The notes under the pieces: model-generated
What the model was told of the DNA's origin: nothing
Database searches by the model: none
What the model saw: only the letters and a program-made list of their open reading frames with translations
Made by a program: the position numbers and the translations under genes
In this document: positions 51,840-60,756 of the stretch, piece after piece
Numbering within the stretch: position 1 is the stretch's first letter
Layout: each line of letters starts with the position of its first letter
Origin: Leptospiraceae bacterium
GTDB taxonomy: Bacteria; Spirochaetota; Leptospiria; Leptospirales; Leptospiraceae
Reading direction: 5' to 3'
NCBI GenBank assembly: GCA_024233865.1
Contig: JACKPA010000016.1
Coordinates: 1 to 64,000 of the forward strand
DNA: 64,000 nucleotides

Positions 51840-53132
51840 TTAGCCTAAAGCCAAGCTAAAAAACGGATGATCTTTTATATTTTGAAAGTAGTCCTCACCA
51901 AACAACTCTTTAGTCTCTTCAGGGACTTTGTAGTATTGAAAGATTAAATCTTCTAATTCCGATTCTTTTTGCGTAAGTGTTATTTGTAGCATTTTTTTGG
52001 AAAGAATCTCTGCCAACCTTGTAATCCTATCTACGTCCGATACTGTCGGGACTTCTTCTGTGGAGAAATTTTGTTTTGATATAACATCTAAAAAGAAATC
52101 CGGCATTTTCCAAAGTTTGAATATCTTTATTCCAAGCTGTATGGAATCTATTTTAAACTCTTCTTTTTCAATGACGGATAAGTCTTTCAAACCAAATTCA
52201 TAAATTTTTAATACTTCTTTGTATTTCTCAAAATTGAGAGCAAATACCATCATACCAATTTTTCTAAACAAAGATGCTAAAAAAACGTCTTCTCTTAATT
52301 TTTTTAAATTAAAGGGATTTACCAAATCAAAGGAAATAAGAGAAGTTAGCAGCGGAGATTCTTTTAAATGCTTTTCATAAATGGGTGCCTTAAGACCTTT
52401 ACTCATGTTTTTATTAAATTCCAAAAAAACGAGATTTTTAACCGTTTTGGTGCCAAGCAAAGTTATGGCATCTTTTAGATTGTGGATACTACCAGATCTT
52501 CCGTAATAGGCTGAATTGGCTACTCGAATAATATTTGTACTAATGGCAGTATCCGGACTTATCACTTTTTCCAATTCATAACTACCATGAGATGGATCAT
52601 TCGGGTCAAACTGCAAAGCCTTGATTACAACATTTGGCAAAGGGGGAATTCTAACCTTAGTCAGGTCTAAATTATTGGATTTATAAACAACAACTTCTTT
52701 TGTAAGTAAATCTTTCCTCCCTAATCCTTGAGCGACTTTTTCCACCAGTTTAAATTCATCAATAGGCTTCAAAATAAAAGAATTGATTTTAATCTGTAAG
52801 AGTTGTTGTATTAGCTCGGATTCGGAATGATTTGTCACCATAAAAAACTTCATTTCCGGATATTTTGGTTTTAATCTTTTAATTGCCGTAAGTCCATCCA
52901 TGACAGGCATTTCGTGATCGATAAAAACTATATCCGGTTTTATAGATAAGCTTTCTATGTTTTCAATGGCATCTTTCCCATTTCCAGCTTCTCCGATAAC
53001 CCGAAATTGTTTACGAGCTAAAAATCTTTTTAACAAAGTCCTTTCAATAATAGAATCCTCTACTATCATGACCTTGTAAAATTCTCTAGTTTCCAAATTC
53101 AATCCTAGTGGTGGTTTGGATGTTTCGCTCAT
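51840..53132 (-). CDS. Response regulator with HDOD output domain
   Basis: A 430-residue cytoplasmic protein. The N-terminal receiver has VEDS and phospho-acceptor Asp72 in FIDHEMPVMDG, plus a Lys in LKPID. After a linker, an HDOD domain (about 170-380) begins IRIPPLPNVVIKALQ and continues with ANSAYYGRSGSIHNLKDAITLLG. HDOD proteins regulate signalling and motility without the catalytic HD pair. It is a single gene behind an extended -10 promoter. AAAGGA lies about nine bases before the ATG. Confidence 0.88.
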   Translation of the reverse strand: MSETSKPPLGLNLETREFYKVMIVEDSIIERTLLKRFLARKQFRVIGEAGNGKDAIENIESLSIKPDIVFIDHEMPVMDGLTAIKRLKPKYPEMKFFMVTNHSESELIQQLLQIKINSFILKPIDEFKLVEKVAQGLGRKDLLTKEVVVYKSNNLDLTKVRIPPLPNVVIKALQFDPNDPSHGSYELEKVISPDTAISTNIIRVANSAYYGRSGSIHNLKDAITLLGTKTVKNLVFLEFNKNMSKGLKAPIYEKHLKESPLLTSLISFDLVNPFNLKKLREDVFLASLFRKIGMMVFALNFEKYKEVLKIYEFGLKDLSVIEKEEFKIDSIQLGIKIFKLWKMPDFFLDVISKQNFSTEEVPTVSDVDRITRLAEILSKKMLQITLTQKESELEDLIFQYYKVPEETKELFGEDYFQNIKDHPFFSLALG

Positions 53133-53257
53133 TCTTCTTTCCTTTCACATATAAAATCAGTGATTTGTGATTTACTTCAAAAGTTTTTTACTTAAAATTT
53201 ACATTTATCTTATTATTCGTTTTTTTGAAATAAAAAAATAAAATAATTTTTATAACC

Positions 53258-53263
53258 ATTATA
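53258..53263 (-). promoter_or_regulatory. Extended -10 promoter of the HDOD regulator gene
   Basis: The minus strand reads TGGTATAAT, a perfect extended -10, about 126 bases upstream of the ATG at 53132. The -35 region is weak (ATATTC). Confidence 0.45.
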
Positions 53264-53342
53264 CCATGGGTGTATTGAGAGAATATAGGCATTTCTTTTC
53301 TAATTCTCTTTTTGTGGCAATTTATGCTTTACTACTTTACCA

Positions 53343-54407
53343 TCACAAATCTAACAATTTTTTCTGTTGCAAAATTTCCAATAAGTGTTCCGTAAAGAGA
53401 GTAGCGTCTGTAGACTTGAGATGTGAGTAATCTATACAGTCAAAGTTTCGCAGTGATTCATAATCTTCAAAATGAATACCCGGAGCACCAGAGCTATGAA
53501 TAAGTGCGTCCCAAAATTTTTCTCGAGATAGGTGTGTCTTTTCTCTCTTAAGATATTCTTTGGTAGATGGCATTCTCAAAAAAGCAATTTTTACACCACG
53601 CTTTTGTAAAATTTGTACGGATTTTCTTGTCCGTTCCAGAATGATTTTTAGCTGTTGCTCGTTAACAATTTCATCTAAATTCATTCCCTGTATAAGCTTC
53701 TTCTGTAGTTGAAAAAGGAATGACGGACTATGAAAAACAATTTCCGGCAGCTTCGCACGCCGTTCAGCATCCATAAAAGTTAATTGGCGTGAAACCTGTG
53801 GTGGAACACGAACTTCCGTATTTTTTCTGTCCCAATTAATAGCACCATTTAGAATCAGTTGAAATCCAAGTTCTTTTTTGGAAGGGTAAACGAAAATTTT
53901 CTCCAAATTGAAATTTAGAAAGTGGCTGAATCTGTCAGCAATGGTACGATTCTTTGCGTAATTTATATACTCATCGGATTTGCGAATAGTTCTTAAATTA
54001 AAATAAAAATTTGGTACGATACCGCAAATAATCAGTCCTTTAATGTTTTGATCTTGAGACAAGTCTTCGAGTATTGGCAATGGAGAACTGCCATTAATCG
54101 CCAATTGGATAACCGGTTGTTTTGTAAGTTCACTAAGACGAACAGTATCAATACCATAGAAAACGCGTGAAGAACCTATAATGATGATTGATTCTTTTCC
54201 GATTTGGGATGCTTGTAAACGCTTGTCAGCCCAGAGGTCTTTGTTATCATCATGAACAGAAATAAATCCCATATGCCGCCAGAATATCTCCCAACAAACA
54301 AAGAAAATCACGGTTATTATTAATACATTCCTGCCTATTTTCCCAAATGAAGTTGCTTTTGAATTTTTAAAAGACTTAAAATTGAAAATAAATAAACGCA
54401 TTACCAC
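53343..54407 (-). CDS. SGNH-like exported protein paired with MBOAT acyltransferase
   Basis: A 354-residue protein with one N-terminal membrane helix (about 25-45) and an exported domain. IIIGSSRVFYGID resembles the block I serine of SGNH/AlgX-type enzymes, and C-terminal DYSHLKSTD gives a possible catalytic Asp-x-x-His. It overlaps the upstream MBOAT gene by 32 bases. Such pairs O-acetylate secreted polysaccharides, with the MBOAT carrying the acyl group across the membrane and the SGNH partner transferring it. The substrate is unknown. Confidence 0.75.
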   Translation of the reverse strand: MVMRLFIFNFKSFKNSKATSFGKIGRNVLIITVIFFVCWEIFWRHMGFISVHDDNKDLWADKRLQASQIGKESIIIIGSSRVFYGIDTVRLSELTKQPVIQLAINGSSPLPILEDLSQDQNIKGLIICGIVPNFYFNLRTIRKSDEYINYAKNRTIADRFSHFLNFNLEKIFVYPSKKELGFQLILNGAINWDRKNTEVRVPPQVSRQLTFMDAERRAKLPEIVFHSPSFLFQLQKKLIQGMNLDEIVNEQQLKIILERTRKSVQILQKRGVKIAFLRMPSTKEYLKREKTHLSREKFWDALIHSSGAPGIHFEDYESLRNFDCIDYSHLKSTDATLFTEHLLEILQQKKLLDL

Positions 54408-55806
54408 CTCCTCCGCGAATATAAATAATGGTTATTATCATACCGATCCAGAGTAGTCCTACTGTTAATTGTCTTTTTTCTGCAAAAATATTTTCTATCG
54501 TTGAATCACGAAATTTCCAGTGCCGCCAAAGAAGCAAGATGCTCATAATAGTGATACCAAAAACATAGGTTATTTTTAAGTTTTTCCCTTCAAAGTTAAA
54601 ATTGACAAGTCCTTTGAGTATTTCCCAAGAAGTTCCCAAATCAAGAGAACGAAAAAAAATCCAAGTCAGACTGATTACCAAAAAAGTAAATATAGCGTTT
54701 ATAGGTGATGAGCGATTTAAGGACTTATTCGAAAAATCAGATATGTTTAAACGGCGATACAATCGTTCTAAAATCAAATAACATCCGTGTAGCCCTCCCC
54801 AAATGACAAAGTTCCAAGAAGCACCATGCCATAGTCCCCCTAAAAGCATAGTGATCATGATATTTACAGCAGTTCCGGAGAAATTACTACGATTACCTCC
54901 TAGAGGAATATATAGATAATCTCTCAGCCAGGAGGAAAGAGATATATGCCATCGTCTCCAGAAATCAGAAAATCCGGTTGCTGCGTAGGGGAAGTGGAAA
55001 TTGCGAGGAAGATGAAATCCAAGAGCCAGGGCTGTACCAATAGCACAATTCGTATATCCGTTAAAATCAAAATATATCTGCATGGAGAATGCCAGTACCC
55101 CAGTCCAGTCATTGAGAAAATTATGTGCTAGGCGAGAAGAAAACACATCTTCTACTATAGGTGCCAGGGCAATATCAGCCAACACTGCTTTTTGAAAAAG
55201 CCCAAAAGTCAAAAGAAATATGCCCCATCCGAATTCATTCGCTGTAGCACGTCTTTCACTACTACACTGGGGTAAAAACTCTTCGGAACGTACAATTGGT
55301 CCAGCCACGAGCTGGGGGAAAAAAGATACATAGAGTGCAAAATCTAGAAAATTGGAAGTGGGTTTTATGCGACGAAAGTAAACATCCAGGGAATAGGATA
55401 GTGATTGAAAGGTATAGAAAGATATACCGACAGGAAGGATAATGCTGAAAGGTGCGGGTTGATAATCAAGTCCCCAAAATTGAAACAGGTGTTGAAAATT
55501 TTCCATGATAAAAACGCCGTATTTGAAATACCCTAGGAGTCCTAGATTGGCAACTAGGCTTACGATTAACGCAAGTTTTCGACTAGTCCTATTTTCTTCC
55601 GGCATTGCATATAAGTAACGGGCAACTTGCCAGTCAATTATTGTTGAAATCCATAACAAGAAGATAAATGGCGGATTCCAAGCAGCATAAAAGATATAAC
55701 TACCCAACAATAAAGCTGTTTTTTTTACTTTCCATGAGACAGGGAGATAATGAAATCCAAGGATCACTATGAAAAAGGTATAAAAGCTAACTGAATTAAA
55801 AAGCAT
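54376..55806 (-). CDS. MBOAT-family O-acyltransferase (AlgI/DltB-like)
   Basis: A 476-residue multipass membrane protein of the MBOAT family. It begins SVSFYTFFIVILGFHYLP, has about ten membrane helices, DFWRRWHISLSSWLRDYLYIPLGGNR, and the catalytic histidine in LLGGLWHGASWNFVIWGGLHG. It probably transfers acetyl groups to envelope or secreted polysaccharide together with the downstream SGNH-like protein. Base composition around 54.9-55.5 kb seems somewhat richer in GC than the flanks. Confidence 0.9.
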   Translation of the reverse strand: MLFNSVSFYTFFIVILGFHYLPVSWKVKKTALLLGSYIFYAAWNPPFIFLLWISTIIDWQVARYLYAMPEENRTSRKLALIVSLVANLGLLGYFKYGVFIMENFQHLFQFWGLDYQPAPFSIILPVGISFYTFQSLSYSLDVYFRRIKPTSNFLDFALYVSFFPQLVAGPIVRSEEFLPQCSSERRATANEFGWGIFLLTFGLFQKAVLADIALAPIVEDVFSSRLAHNFLNDWTGVLAFSMQIYFDFNGYTNCAIGTALALGFHLPRNFHFPYAATGFSDFWRRWHISLSSWLRDYLYIPLGGNRSNFSGTAVNIMITMLLGGLWHGASWNFVIWGGLHGCYLILERLYRRLNISDFSNKSLNRSSPINAIFTFLVISLTWIFFRSLDLGTSWEILKGLVNFNFEGKNLKITYVFGITIMSILLLWRHWKFRDSTIENIFAEKRQLTVGLLWIGMIITIIYIRGGGGNAFIYFQF

Positions 55807-55866
55807 AAGGAAGGATTTATTCGAAATTTAGTTATTCCAAATGCTTTTAACATGGAAAATAGTCAA

Positions 55867-56952
55867 TTAAAAAATTTTACTTTGGAACATTAACCTTATC
55901 TCAGTACCATGATTATTGGAAGTTTCTTTTTTTTCTTTTGAAAATATTTCAATTTTTCCTTTGTATTCATGGATAAACTTTTTTATCAAGGGCATTCCAA
56001 ATCCCGTACCGTCTTCACCTTCCGTTCCAATCCTGCTTGTAGTCTTTGTGTAATCAAAAATATCTTTCAGCATTTGTTCCGGAATCCCAATTCCTTGGTC
56101 AATAAATGTTAGAATTATAAACCCTTCTTTTTTTTCTGATTGTATTGATATTGTAGAAAATGGATACGAAAACTTTATAGAGTTCGAAAGTATATTATTG
56201 AAAACCGAATTTACAAGAGAAACTTTTTCAGCAAGCACATTGTGATCTTTGTCTACAGAAACGGATAATTCTATATTTTTCTTTTTCAAATTTTGTTGCA
56301 AAAGCAATACGGATTCTTCAAGAGATTCTTTTAAGTTTACAGGCTCTAGGTGTAAAGATTCGTTTTTATCTTCCATTTTTCTCATTTTTCGAACCAATTG
56401 GATTAAATCATAGCCTTTTGTAGCCACTTTTTTCAAATCTTCTTGCAGTTCCTGAAACTCAGTATAGCTATCTATAATATCTAACATCGATAAAATAGAA
56501 GCAAAAGGAGCATTCAAATCATGGCATAGAATGTGTAGCAATTCTTTTTGTTTCATCATCAATTGCCTAAGTTCCAAATGAGTATAGACCCTGGCAAGAA
56601 GTTCTTGCTGATTAAACGGTTTGGTTATATAATCAACAGCTCCCAAATCAAATCCCTTAATAACATCTTCTATTTCAGTTTTTGCCGTTAAAAAAATAAT
56701 AGGAATATCTTTTGTTTTGTGGGAAATTTTTAGTTTTCTGCAAACTTCAAAGCCATCCATGTTTGGCATCATAATATCTAGTAGTATAAGGTCGGGAATA
56801 ACTTTTTCGATGACTTTTAGTGCCTTTTCTCCGTTATGAGCGATATAAACCTGAGAAACTCTATCTTTTAAAATAGTACTAACCAAATGAAGGTTTTTGG
56901 GTGTATCATCCACTATCAAAACAGATGAATTGGGAAAATTTCTTAGACTCAT
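55867..56952 (-). CDS. REC-histidine kinase fusion (soluble)
   Basis: A 361-residue receiver-then-kinase protein. REC: acidic pair 15-16, Asp59 in LLDIMMPNMDG and Lys111 in TKPF. HisKA: His144 in ILCHDLNAP, a variant box with Asn-Ala where Arg/Lys-Thr/Ser usually stand. HATPase: NILSNSIKF, DQGIGIP and GTGFGM. It is complete, close in the REC part to 26750-27841. The frame extends to a TTG at 57036, but the ATG at 56952 matches the family start; neither has a clear ribosome-binding site. Confidence 0.86.
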   Translation of the reverse strand: MSLRNFPNSSVLIVDDTPKNLHLVSTILKDRVSQVYIAHNGEKALKVIEKVIPDLILLDIMMPNMDGFEVCRKLKISHKTKDIPIIFLTAKTEIEDVIKGFDLGAVDYITKPFNQQELLARVYTHLELRQLMMKQKELLHILCHDLNAPFASILSMLDIIDSYTEFQELQEDLKKVATKGYDLIQLVRKMRKMEDKNESLHLEPVNLKESLEESVLLLQQNLKKKNIELSVSVDKDHNVLAEKVSLVNSVFNNILSNSIKFSYPFSTISIQSEKKEGFIILTFIDQGIGIPEQMLKDIFDYTKTTSRIGTEGEDGTGFGMPLIKKFIHEYKGKIEIFSKEKKETSNNHGTEIRLMFQSKIF

Positions 56953-57083
56953 AGATGTTAAATTTCTATTCCAAATGTGTATGTCTTTCGTTTTTTTATG
57001 GATACTTCCAAATCTACTAAAAATATCGTTTATCAATAGAGAAGAATTTACTCAATAATACATTTAGATAAAAGGTTAATAAT

Positions 57084-57497
57084 ATGGATTCAAAATGGGC
57101 AGCTATTCTTTTAATTATAGTCTTTCTGAATTGTCGTCACAATCGGGTAACGTTTAATGAACATGGAGAGCCAGGGCTTAAAAAAGAAATTATAAGTAAT
57201 TATTATTTTTTTGGTTTAATACCTTCTAAACAATTACACAATTCAACCGAATACTGTGATAAAAAGGGAATATACCAAGTACACTCATACACATCTCCCC
57301 AGAACGCACTTTTGGCGTTTTTGACGATAGGCATCTATTATCCAATAACAATAGAAATAATATGTGATAATTCCGACTTAAGCTACAAATTTGAAAAGGT
57401 AGTGAATTCTCAAAATGAGATATACTATAAGGTATTCACAACACGGAAGAAACTACCTAAAAAGATTTCATATTCGTTGTTCGGGAAAGGAAGATAA
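57084..57497 (+). CDS. Bor-family lipoprotein
   Basis: A 137-residue predicted lipoprotein with a lipobox in VFLNC (Cys17). The body follows the pattern of the phage lambda Bor/Iss family: SNYYFFGLIPSKQ, a cysteine (YC), then NALLAFLTIGIYYPITIEIIC ending in the second conserved cysteine. The lambda protein is an outer-membrane lipoprotein linked to serum resistance. It is the first gene of a five-lipoprotein array. The next gene starts two bases after its stop. Confidence 0.75.
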   Translation: MDSKWAAILLIIVFLNCRHNRVTFNEHGEPGLKKEIISNYYFFGLIPSKQLHNSTEYCDKKGIYQVHSYTSPQNALLAFLTIGIYYPITIEIICDNSDLSYKFEKVVNSQNEIYYKVFTTRKKLPKKISYSLFGKGR

Positions 57498-57498
57498 A

Positions 57499-58476
57499 AT
57501 GATGCGAAAAGTGTTTATTCTTTTTTTAACTTTGTCTATACTAATAAATTGCCATACGGTAGAAGTAATTGATGATACAAAGGCAAATTTAGACGTTCCA
57601 AACAAATCTACGGAAAGGTGGTATGCCTCTTTTTTATTTGGAATAATAGAGTTAGAACCAAAAAAAGGAACAAGCTTAAATTGTAAATTCGGAGTAAGTA
57701 AAGTAAAAATGGAATATTCCGACTTAAATTTTTTTGTTGAATTAGTTTCTTATCTTGCTGTTGCCGGTTTAATATCCCCTATGATTGTATCATTCAATAC
57801 AAACAAAACTTATTGTTTGGCAGAAAATCCAAACCAACCTAAAAAAGAACAATTACTCACTCCAACTCAAAATAAAACAAATGAAAAGAAAAACGAAAAT
57901 ACTACGGATTTGGATAATATAGCAATATTAAAAGATGGAACGATACTATCAAATATAAATTTAGAGACTATCGAAGAATTTACCATAATAATAGATAAAA
58001 ACGGAAAGAAAAAGATAACAATTACTAAAGTAGATGATACATTTAATCGTATATTAGTTTTAAAAAATGGCTCCATATTAACTGATCTTAAGGTAGAAAC
58101 CATAGAAGGTTACAAACTTGATGTTTTATTCGTCAAAAATGAAACTGAAAAACAAAAAGGGATCGATAATTTTCGAAATGATTTAATGTTGAATGGTAGT
58201 AATAGAGCTTTGCTAGTTGAAAGCATTTCGGATAAATGGTTTGTTTTTGGTTTTAACGCTCTTGGGGAAATGAAGGAGTTTGTTCCGAATAAAAATACGG
58301 ATTTTGAACTAATACGAGAATTCAAAAAATCGGAAAAAGAAAGGGATAAAAACAAAATTGCCAAACTTACCTCCGAAAAACTTGGATTTAATCTCTTGGA
58401 AGACTTCATTTTGACAACAGATAAGAATGGAAATAAAAAACTATATAATAAAGATGAAATTCATTCTATGAAATAG
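57499..58476 (+). CDS. Bor-like lipoprotein with C-terminal repeats
   Basis: A 325-residue predicted lipoprotein (lipobox ILINC). The N-terminal 90 residues look like a diverged Bor domain, with SFLFGIIELE, a cysteine, and LISPMIVSF then TYC. A Lys/Asn-rich linker follows, then two related repeats, ILKDGTILSNINLETIEEF and VLKNGSILTDLKVETIEGY, about 42 residues apart. The start at 57499 is supported by GGAAAGGAAG upstream; the frame extends far into the previous gene. The repeat domain is not one I recognise. Confidence 0.7.
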   Translation: MMRKVFILFLTLSILINCHTVEVIDDTKANLDVPNKSTERWYASFLFGIIELEPKKGTSLNCKFGVSKVKMEYSDLNFFVELVSYLAVAGLISPMIVSFNTNKTYCLAENPNQPKKEQLLTPTQNKTNEKKNENTTDLDNIAILKDGTILSNINLETIEEFTIIIDKNGKKKITITKVDDTFNRILVLKNGSILTDLKVETIEGYKLDVLFVKNETEKQKGIDNFRNDLMLNGSNRALLVESISDKWFVFGFNALGEMKEFVPNKNTDFELIREFKKSEKERDKNKIAKLTSEKLGFNLLEDFILTTDKNGNKKLYNKDEIHSMK

Positions 58477-58571
58477 AATGTAGCTAAAAAAATTGCTTTA
58501 CCCTGGTCATTCCAAATATAGCGAAACAATCTTATAATCTTATACAATTGGCAATAATTTTTTATAAAAAG

Positions 58572-58600
58572 TTGACAGTTTTTTAACTCAAGAAAATATT
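58572..58600 (+). promoter_or_regulatory. Candidate promoter of the TRL-like genes
   Basis: A perfect TTGACA (58572-58577) and AATATT (58595-58600), 17 bases apart, lie about 70 bases before the ATG at 58672. Confidence 0.4.
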
Positions 58601-58671
58601 TGAATAGAGGCAACTTTGTCTCAGTAGTAATTTTCTCAAATAACAATAAATAATGATTAGGAGTATGGATA

Positions 58672-59052
58672 ATGATAAAAGATATAGTAAATTTATTTAT
58701 TTTTTGTTTTTTATTAGTCAATTGTACAGGACTTAATATCGGTCAAATTTATAGAACACCCTCTACGAGCCCGACTCCGGACTATACTAATCCAGTATCC
58801 ATGGAGTATCGAGGAGGTTGGATTTACCATAACAATACGGTATCCGGGCAGATTGGTCACGGTGCAACGACAAGACTGAGAGGGCAATCTTGTTCTCATT
58901 CGGTTTTATGGTTAGTGTCGTGGGGTGATTCAAGCATAGAAGCCGCGAAGTTAGATGGTGGAATTTCAAAAGTTGCTGCAACTGAATTTAATCAAATGGG
59001 TATTGTATCAGCAGTTTACCATCGTTTTTGTACCATTGTAATTGGCGATTGA
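58672..59052 (+). CDS. TRL-like lipoprotein, copy 1
   Basis: A 126-residue predicted lipoprotein with a lipobox in LLVNC. The mature part carries the TRL-family pattern: GQSCSHSVLWLVSWGDSSIEAAKLDGGISKVA, then YHRFCTIVIGD at the C-terminus. TRL proteins are small envelope proteins without known biochemical role. AGGAG lies eight bases before the ATG. It is followed by two further members in the same orientation. Confidence 0.75.
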   Translation: MIKDIVNLFIFCFLLVNCTGLNIGQIYRTPSTSPTPDYTNPVSMEYRGGWIYHNNTVSGQIGHGATTRLRGQSCSHSVLWLVSWGDSSIEAAKLDGGISKVAATEFNQMGIVSAVYHRFCTIVIGD

Positions 59053-59066
59053 GAGGAAATTGATAT

Positions 59067-59378
59067 ATGAAAAATCTATTTATACTATTATTGCTTATTT
59101 TTAGTTTGGTAAGTTGTGCTATCGGACCAACAAGTGGTATTTTGTTAACCACCAATACTTTTCCGGGTGAATTCAACCCTGCCAATAATGTAAGGTCTGT
59201 TAAAACGGCAGAAGGATGCCAACATTCGATTTTAGTATTGTTTGCATGGGGACATGCCGGTGCCGGTTACATAGCTTATGAAAACGATATCAAAAAAATT
59301 TCTACTATAGATCATTATACTCGGAACGTGCTAATCGGTCTCTATAGAAGTTACTGCACAATAGTTTCAGGAGAATAA
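59067..59378 (+). CDS. TRL-like lipoprotein, copy 2
   Basis: A 103-residue predicted lipoprotein with a lipobox in LVSC. It shares with its neighbours a cysteine-His core (EGCQHSILVLFAWGHAG), an Ala/Tyr helix, DIKKISTIDH and YRSYCTIVSGE. It is shorter than copy 1. It begins 14 bases after copy 1 with a GAGGAAA ribosome-binding site, and copy 3 starts two bases after its stop. The function is unknown. Confidence 0.72.
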   Translation: MKNLFILLLLIFSLVSCAIGPTSGILLTTNTFPGEFNPANNVRSVKTAEGCQHSILVLFAWGHAGAGYIAYENDIKKISTIDHYTRNVLIGLYRSYCTIVSGE

Positions 59379-59380
59379 AA

Positions 59381-59725
59381 ATGAAAAAATTAGATTTCTT
59401 GTTTGTGGTTGTATTCACTTTATTTTTAAATGCTTGTATTTCCTCCCCTACCCAATCCGTATTATTTACTTATACGGATCAACACATGTATGGTTTGAGT
59501 CATGGAAATCAAATTGGATCGGGAAGCGTATCAAAATTTGGTAAAAGTTGTTCGTTTTCCAGTTGGTTTTTATATTTGCATGTCTTTTATTATGGAGGTG
59601 GCGGAAGTATAGAAGAAGCAGTGCAAGACGGAGGTATAAAAAATATAGCTGTAGTCGATAGAGAATCTCTGAGCATACTTGGACCTATATTTTATAGAGA
59701 ATGTGTGGTTGTCTGGGGTGATTAG
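59381..59725 (+). CDS. TRL-like lipoprotein, copy 3
   Basis: A 114-residue predicted lipoprotein with a lipobox in FLNAC. It has the same order of elements as copies 1 and 2: GKSCSFSSWFLYLHVFYYGGGGSIEEAVQDGGIKNIAVVD, then YRECVVVWGD. AGGAG precedes the ATG. It ends the array and overlaps the convergent WYL gene by four bases, so the transcripts of the two overlap. Confidence 0.72.
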   Translation: MKKLDFLFVVVFTLFLNACISSPTQSVLFTYTDQHMYGLSHGNQIGSGSVSKFGKSCSFSSWFLYLHVFYYGGGGSIEEAVQDGGIKNIAVVDRESLSILGPIFYRECVVVWGD

Positions 59726-60744
59726 ATATAGTTGCTTTTAATTTTATCAATATATTCACAAAATCCTTTTTGCAGTTCTGGGGAATTCGTTTTTTGAATC
59801 ACACCGTTTTCCAAGTGCATAAACTGAAAAAGAGCTGCTCTATTTGTGGTTTTTAGTTTTATGTGATTTTCTTCTTTTTTGAACGGATGCGGGTACAAGT
59901 ATTTTTCTAATTTCCAAATGGTATTTGCTTCACAAAAGAGGTCAATGGTTTCTTCTTCATGGACGGTGAAATTTAGCGCATGGTAGTTTTCCAAGCCTTC
60001 GTCGATTTTAACGTTAGAAATAAAACTTCCGCTAAGCTCAGTGACTTTGATAATCTTGGGAACAAGGAATTTTCTAATGGCGTTCTTATTCCTATCATAA
60101 GCCATCAAATACGAATCAACCGAATTTCTTTTGATCAAGCGGTATGGTTCTAACTCCCTATATTCAAAATTATTTGGTAAATTTTTATAATATTGAATTT
60201 TGATTGGATTTTTATCTTTTACAGCTTTTATTAATTTGGGTAATACATCATCTTGCTTCAAAGTATTTTCCGGTTCTTTGGTCATGTCTTGGGTGTACTG
60301 TTCCAAATTGGGAAATATATCCAAATCCGTAGAAAACAACTTCTGAGAAGCTGTTAGGAGATAAAAAGAGCGAAACATCGAAAAATTATTCACAATACAA
60401 TAAGAAATTTCGGTCAATTCCTCGGTTGAAAAAGATAATCTTGCGTCATTTGAAGACGTGTCTATTTTATAAACGTTAGTTTCGGAGGAATCCTGTGCCA
60501 GAAAACTTTTGTAGAGTTTTATATTAAAACCCAACTCTTTCAAAGCATCGATATCTCTATGTAACTTTTTGTAATCAGATTCTATGTTTAAATTATTATA
60601 GAATTCTTTCATCAACTTCTTTATCTTTCGAAATGTTAAACCGTTTTTATACTTCAATAGATTGAGAAGCAATGCAAGTTGTCTTGATTCGGTTTCGTTA
60701 ATTGGTTTAGGATTGATCTCAAGTTCCAAGTCTTCTTCTTCCAT
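59722..60744 (-). CDS. WYL-domain transcriptional regulator
   Basis: A 340-residue protein with an N-terminal winged-helix part (LNLLKYKNGLTFRKIKKLMKEF, then LHRDIDALKELGF) and a central WYL domain (about 150-235; IKIQYYKN, PYRLIKRNSVDSYLMAYDR) followed by a WCX-like C-terminus. WYL regulators sense ligands, sometimes nucleic acids, and often control stress or defence genes; the target here is unknown. It lies 12 bases downstream of murB, probably in the same operon. Confidence 0.85.
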   Translation of the reverse strand: MEEEDLELEINPKPINETESRQLALLLNLLKYKNGLTFRKIKKLMKEFYNNLNIESDYKKLHRDIDALKELGFNIKLYKSFLAQDSSETNVYKIDTSSNDARLSFSTEELTEISYCIVNNFSMFRSFYLLTASQKLFSTDLDIFPNLEQYTQDMTKEPENTLKQDDVLPKLIKAVKDKNPIKIQYYKNLPNNFEYRELEPYRLIKRNSVDSYLMAYDRNKNAIRKFLVPKIIKVTELSGSFISNVKIDEGLENYHALNFTVHEEETIDLFCEANTIWKLEKYLYPHPFKKEENHIKLKTTNRAALFQFMHLENGVIQKTNSPELQKGFCEYIDKIKSNYI

Positions 60745-60756
60745 AGATATTTCCTT

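Noticed and set aside
57415..57498. Extended N-terminus of the second lipoprotein
   Set aside because: It would run into the Bor-family gene and hide the signal peptide; the ATG at 57499 has a strong ribosome-binding site and a lipobox.
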